Shown one piece after another: positions 59,217 to 64,000 of a stretch of DNA of 64,000 nucleotides; within the stretch, counting starts at the first letter, position 1, and every line of letters starts with the position of its first letter. The notes under the pieces are model-generated. The model was given only the letters and a program-made list of their open reading frames with translations. It did no database searches and was not told where the DNA came from. This stretch comes from Thuidium tamariscinum. Taxonomy: Eukaryota; Streptophyta; Bryopsida; Hypnales; Thuidiaceae. The position numbers and the translations under genes were made by a program. The stretch spans positions 1,860,001-1,924,000 of the forward strand of contig OX344752.2 in the NCBI GenBank assembly GCA_947034885.2. Reading direction: 5' to 3'.

Positions 59217-59284
59217 CGCGTAAGCCGATTTGACCCCGTTCCACCCGTTCCCCGTTCCCATCAGGGCCGAAGTTCCCTATATTG

Positions 59285-59313
59285 GGAGCGTAAGCGTCTA
59301 CCAAGGGGCCCAT
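59285..59313. repeat. Right 29-bp terminal inverted repeat of the large TIR element
   Basis: Perfect reverse complement of 46157-46185. Just inside it GGAACTTCGG- and GGAACGGGG-type words (reverse complement) are shared with the left subterminal region, though the order differs. Confidence 0.8.
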
Positions 59314-61843
59314 AAAAATCTCTCTAAACTTCAAGATTTTACTTTTTATTTATTTTTTTCATAGATTATATTTATATCTATATGGGAAGAAATGATACAC
59401 TTTATTTAGGTCAATGATGTTAAAGTCATGGCTCAGGGAGGTCTCTCCTTATAAAAATAAGGATATAGGTGCGAACATCTAGTAATAAACAAGGGGTATT
59501 ATTATTTTATTTTATTTTTTGTACACCCTATCATTATGTAATTTTCTAATTTTATTTATTAAAAAGGGGGCATACATTATTTGTAATGTCCAATTGTCAC
59601 AAATATATCACATACTATCTTACTTCAATTTTTTTCTTTATATGCAAAATTTTTATAAAGTCCTATACCATTTGTAAAGTGCCATAGAATTTGTAAAGTG
59701 CAACACATTTGTAAAGTGCCATATAAACTACAAAGAAGGAACTGAATGTCTACATGATAGATGATAACCAAAGTGTGTTATTAAGCTAAAAATGTGTTGA
59801 ACAACACAAAAACCTTAGTGTTCAAATGCTTAGAAATCAGAGTTTACAAAACCTATTACAAGCCTGAAGTTTACAAATGTGCTTTTAGAAGAGTAATGTG
59901 GATAAGCAAAAGTCTCTCAAAACTTACATTGTCCATGGAAAAATGAAAGCACAAATGCTAACTTCCACAGCCCCTAGTTTTTCCATGACAAAATCTTCCC
60001 TTGCACCACAAAAGCACTAGCATTAGAAGTGTTTCTATTCAATCAACAATACCTGTAAAAAGTGTTCATAAAAGTATTACAAGTGCAAAATATGAAGAGG
60101 GTTTAGATTTTAGTTTTTTCAAGTGCACATATCCTAGAACCCAAACAAACTGCAGCCTCAATTTGGACATTGCGATGGAGAGATCCACAATCTTGAATTT
60201 GCCTCAAAATTCCTCCCACTACAACTTTAACCTCCTTGGTACCCCAACCCTTCAACAACTTTGATCACAAGTCCTGTAATATACTCAAGTCTCCTAGTGG
60301 TGTTGTACATAGGGTCTTATGCACATCCATCTACAAAGATCATGTACAAAAAAACATAGAGTAAGCCAAATTATACTTGGTAACTACTCATGTTATATTT
60401 CACTTCCTTGTTGATGACCTAAAACGAGAAACTCCACAAGGTTTCAGCGCAATGAAATTTGCCATTGCAATTTGGAGAATGGCATAATGCAAAAGATTCT
60501 TTACATTGTCACACCATTCCTTGCAGGTTGTGAGCAGGCAAGTAGGTATCCTAAAATCCTAAATCCCAAACCCTAAGTCATGTTTTTGTAATGTGATAAG
60601 TTATCTCTAAGGAATAGTTTTTCCTTGATCTTTTACAATGGTTTTTTGTGCATAATATGGTCTAAGCTCATATAGATACATGTACACTAGTGCAAAGTGT
60701 TTTTAAAATAAATAAAAGTACTAGTAGTATACTTATTCTTTTTGGTCATTATGCCAAAAATGAAAATATAATGTATAGAATATAGCTTATGGCCTTTAAT
60801 ACACATACCATAATTAGTGCTAGCATTATTTATAAAATACTAATAGATGGATCTTTTTTCTGTTAAATATTACACTATATCAAAAGGAAAAAATACTAAT
60901 TGACATATGGCACATATACAATATACATACAAGGAGAAATTGATCAAATGGTATTTGCTTTCAAGTTCCTATTAATATTATTAGTACAACTTAATTTGTA
61001 AAGATCAATATTTTAATTACAAATTCAAGCCTGATTTGAAACTATTAGTTCAAGTACTAATTCAAACATTGGTATTTGGTCCTTTGACCTCAATTAGTTA
61101 TTTGTAGTATTGAGTACAATTTTCCTAATGGATTATAGAAATAACTATTCCATCTTCTCCTTCTATTAACTACCTGATCTTCAAGATTAACGATGGATAA
61201 TTTGATAAATACATGTAAACAATTACTGCACTCAGGCTACTAACATTTGTTATTATTCTTTTAGTTAATCCAAATTGGTGAAGATTTATTAAGCTAATAA
61301 TGTCCACTTGAGGGCTGGCAACCTTTTGAGCCCTACAAATCCTAAATACAAGCACTAATGGAGGGATGTTGAAGCTCCATTGTTTATATACAGTGAAGCT
61401 TGTACCTAGTAGCTAATGGGACTTGAATGAGAGTATAAAGCCAAAGTTAGACACTCATATTCAACACACTTAAAGCTTGCTGGCATATTTGTTTGGTGGT
61501 CTCGGGTGATTGTTGTAATTGTTGAATTTTAGCAAAGGCAAAATGGTAGCTTCACAAGTCACTTTAGAACACATAATGTTGTTATATTATTGGGCAATAC
61601 TATATGGCTATCTTTTTCTTGATTGTTTGTTGAAATTTTTTGGTTTTTAAATTATTTGTGAAGAGTGCTAACAAGCTGTTGCAGGCTTAAGACATCTTAT
61701 CTATGATAAGTACACCAATTTCTTTGTTGTGTTGGCCATAGAGACAAGTGAGGTCCACAACTTCAAGGAATTATTTTCCATATAGCTCTCCTCAAGCTAA
61801 AGGCAGATAACTAACTCAATACTAAGGGGAAATTAAATCATAT
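59314..61843. other. AT-rich intergenic
   Basis: No gene recognised. A ~20-bp repeat (ATTTGTAAAGTGCCATA) occurs three times at about 59668-59730. ORFs such as 60001-60264 lack recognisable features. Confidence 0.4.
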
Positions 61844-62918
61844 AGGGTGAATGCAAGAAACACTTGTACTATTTGTTGCGTTTTTTTTTTCTTTAATAAG
61901 GCTCTAACTTTATTGAATAATAAACTAAATGCAAAAAAACAAACTATTTCTAGATATCTTGATTGAAATTGTTACTCTAATTTTTCAAAAATTTAAAATT
62001 CATTTCATATTTAAAATTTTATTTTATTAATTTGTCACAAATTCCATTGAATGGAGTTTTTAGTACTATTTTGAACCCCAAAAAATGATTTTTTAGGTAA
62101 GACTTTGAGAGAATGGTCTTTTAATATATTTATAGCTATCTACAAATGGAATTTTAAAAATAGTTAATTTTGTGTCGTGTAGAAGTCTACAAAGGGACAT
62201 TTTGCTGCTTCTGTGGTGTTTGTTTTCCAAAACTTATAAAAAATTATTTTGGTATCTTTTTTGTTCAAATCTCATCTCCAAAAAGACTTTCCAAATGGAC
62301 AATTTTTAGATTTTCTTAAAAAAAAATTTCCTATTTTTACAAATAAAAATGTCAAAGTTGTATTTTTCTTCACTAGATGAAGAAAATAGATACTTCAATG
62401 TTTAAATTAATAATAATAAAAAATAAGAATTATTTTTTAAAATTTTAAAAAATTCCATTTGACAAGACTTTTTGACGATGAGATTTGAACAAAAAAAATA
62501 CCAAAGTAATGTTTTATAAGTTTTGAAAAGCAATCACCATAGAGGCAGCAAAAACGTCCTTTTGTGGACTTCTACACCACACAAAATTAACTATTTTTAA
62601 AATTCCTTTTGTGGATAGCTACAAATATATTTAAAGACCATCCTCTGAAAATTTCACCTTAAAGTTCATTTTTCTGGGTTCAAAATAATACTAAAAACTC
62701 CATTCAATGGAATTTGTGACAAATTATCAAGGGCTGTTTAAAAATAATAAAATATTTTTGAAAAATATTCAAAAATTAGGAAAGATATATAATATTTATG
62801 AGTGTTCTCCCTACAAGTTTATAGTCATTTGAAGCTAGAGTACAAAAGTTATAGCCAAAAAACTAGTTATAAAAAATGTATAAGTGAAAATAGTACAATT
62901 GTTTCTTGCATTCATCCT
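61844..62918. mobile_element. Foldback element D2 with ~455-bp arms
   Basis: Left terminus AGGGTGAATGCAAGAAACA; right terminus is its near reverse complement (TGTTTCTTGCATTCATCCT). Arms 61844-~62300 and ~62455-62918 pair around a centre at ~62381, with frequent mismatches. The same termini bound D1 at 38017-38746. No coding capacity. Confidence 0.7.
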
Positions 62919-64000
62919 ATAGCTTCAGTATATGATTTGATTTATACCATGAAATTTTGTCTTGATTTTAGAAATTTGACTATGAAATTTATATCTGTTG
63001 GTATTGATCAATGTAATTGATCCTGAATACAATCTCTATATTATAACTTCACTATTTTGATCATGATAAATTCTACAATTGTTTGATTTTGATTGAACTA
63101 CATTTATTACAAGAGATGATCTTCATTGCTTTACTATGAGTTTTTTTTGCTATGTTTGAATAATTAGCAGTATGATAATAGTCTTCGAAAGTTTGGTAGG
63201 AAAAGTCTTGATAAGGGATGTCCCACCTACCCACCCGAGTCACCTAAACTCTAAAATCTAAAGCCAACTTAAGCTATGAAATCATTGAATATGCTACTCA
63301 CAAGATACCAAAATTTCATATTTTTCACCAAAAAAAAGGATTAAAAAGGGGTATCTTAGGTTCAATTTTTTTCTAATTGAATCTATTTTTTCTATATCCT
63401 ATAGTAGTTATAACACATGGCATGGCATTTTTGGTACCCTATAGTATAAAAAAACAAATTCAAATTTTATCTCAAATGTTTTTTAGGCACCCTATCATTT
63501 GTTCACACATAGTTTTCTACTACTAACTCTTGTGGACCCCCTCCCCCAAGAGTTATGGAGCCCCTTATTTTGCAAGAAATCATAACATTTGATTCCATAA
63601 GTAATAAATCAAATTCATTTTTAATTTAAATTTTTGCAATTATCTCCAAATTTATAGATCCCCTTGTTTTGAAAGCAATCATAACATTTAATTGAATAAG
63701 TAATGCATAAGATTTGTTTTTTATCTCAAATTTTGCAATTATCCCCAAAATTCATTCATAGGTTGCAAATTTCTTATGACAACAATCTAACTATAAGAAT
63801 TGATATGTATCAACTATATAATAGACCTACTTACAATTTAATTATACCTTCCATCTTATAATTACTTCTTTTCAATAATTTAAAAAATAATATTAATTTC
63901 TCCTAAATTTTCAATTCTTTATGATGAAGATTCAAATTTGAAAACTTTGTGGCAGAAAAAATTTAAGTTAAAGAGGTCAAAAGTCTATAAACCTAGTAAA
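62919..64000. other. AT-rich intergenic to the window end
   Basis: No gene, RNA gene or repeat family that I can recognise. Confidence 0.4.

Larger units (their letters stand above)
46157..59313. mobile_element. Large TIR element carrying several host-gene fragments (Pack-type candidate)
   Basis: The first 29 bases (ATGGGCCCCTTGGTAGACG..., 46157-46185) are repeated perfectly inverted at 59285-59313. A TA dinucleotide adjoins each side (if the element starts TGGGCCCC), which would fit a 2-bp TA duplication, though the AT-rich flank makes this weak. The interior holds an unrecognised ORF, a possible WD40 exon, the N-terminal exons of RPC1 (minus), an OEP7-like gene (plus), and the N-terminal exons of a CPSF-A/DDB1-like gene (plus). 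Introns are retained, so capture was from DNA. No transposase is present, so it would be non-autonomous. Without the Copia insertion it is about 8.9 kb. The alternative, a host gene segment duplicated and flanked by two independent elements, is less likely given the perfect termini. Confidence 0.65.

Noticed and set aside
1..64000. CRISPR arrays, rRNA genes, prokaryotic operons
   Set aside because: None seen; introns, plant protein families and plant-type transposons indicate a eukaryotic nuclear sequence.

Overview
The window looks like a repeat-rich land-plant nuclear chromosome. The recognisable proteins are plant-type: a GT4 glycosyltransferase of the plant 'UDP-glycosyltransferase superfamily' group, an OEP7-like chloroplast outer-envelope protein, the RNA polymerase III largest subunit RPC1, and a plant CPSF-A/DDB1-like protein. 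Genes have GT-AG introns, and almost everything else is nested LTR and DNA transposons. I cannot place it below 'embryophyte'. Only two protein genes look intact: the glycosyltransferase (12656-14640, one intron) and the OEP7-like gene (54855-55070).

Layout. 1-3.3 kb: minus-strand gag-like retroelement ORF and the tail of a relative. 4.77-8.54 kb (LTR A), 15.54-22.27 kb (LTR B, carrying a ~2.85 kb insertion) and 40.16-43.59 kb (LTR C): three very long solo LTRs of one family. They have TG..CA ends, 5-bp target duplications, a TATA box between inverted repeats, a GC-rich variable block and a short ORF ending at a splice donor. 10.77-11.70 and 24.63-25.58 kb, plus a split copy around LTR C: a TTAA-flanked non-autonomous family. 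26.7-28.7 kb: a second gag-like ORF with its TATA box, carrying four in-frame TAGs. 30.2-39.3 kb: a giant inverted repeat (arms ~2.58 kb, nearly identical over the stretches compared, spacer 1.97 kb). One arm is interrupted by a 1.36 kb solo LTR that itself contains a foldback element. 34.27 and 45.14 kb: two 298-bp MITEs in opposite orientation.

The most striking object is at 46157-59313. It is a ~13.2 kb block (about 8.9 kb without a later Copia insertion) bounded by perfect 29-bp terminal inverted repeats. Inside lie pieces of several unrelated host genes with their introns: an unrecognised ORF beginning next to the left terminus, a possible WD40 exon, eight exons from the N-terminal quarter of RPC1 (minus), the OEP7-like gene (plus), and the N-terminal exons of a CPSF-A/DDB1-like gene (plus) that run up to the right terminus. 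I interpret it as a gene-capturing (Pack-type) DNA transposon. A defective Copia element (46331-50566, 311-bp LTRs, GAAGG duplication) sits inside one captured ORF.

A cross-cutting signal is that the premature stops of substitution type in the decayed ORFs are TAG. Most lie in CTAG, where a related copy or the family consensus has TGG. This is what deamination at methylated CHG sites would give. Boundaries are base-exact where target duplications or splice sites fix them and approximate elsewhere. No database search was possible.
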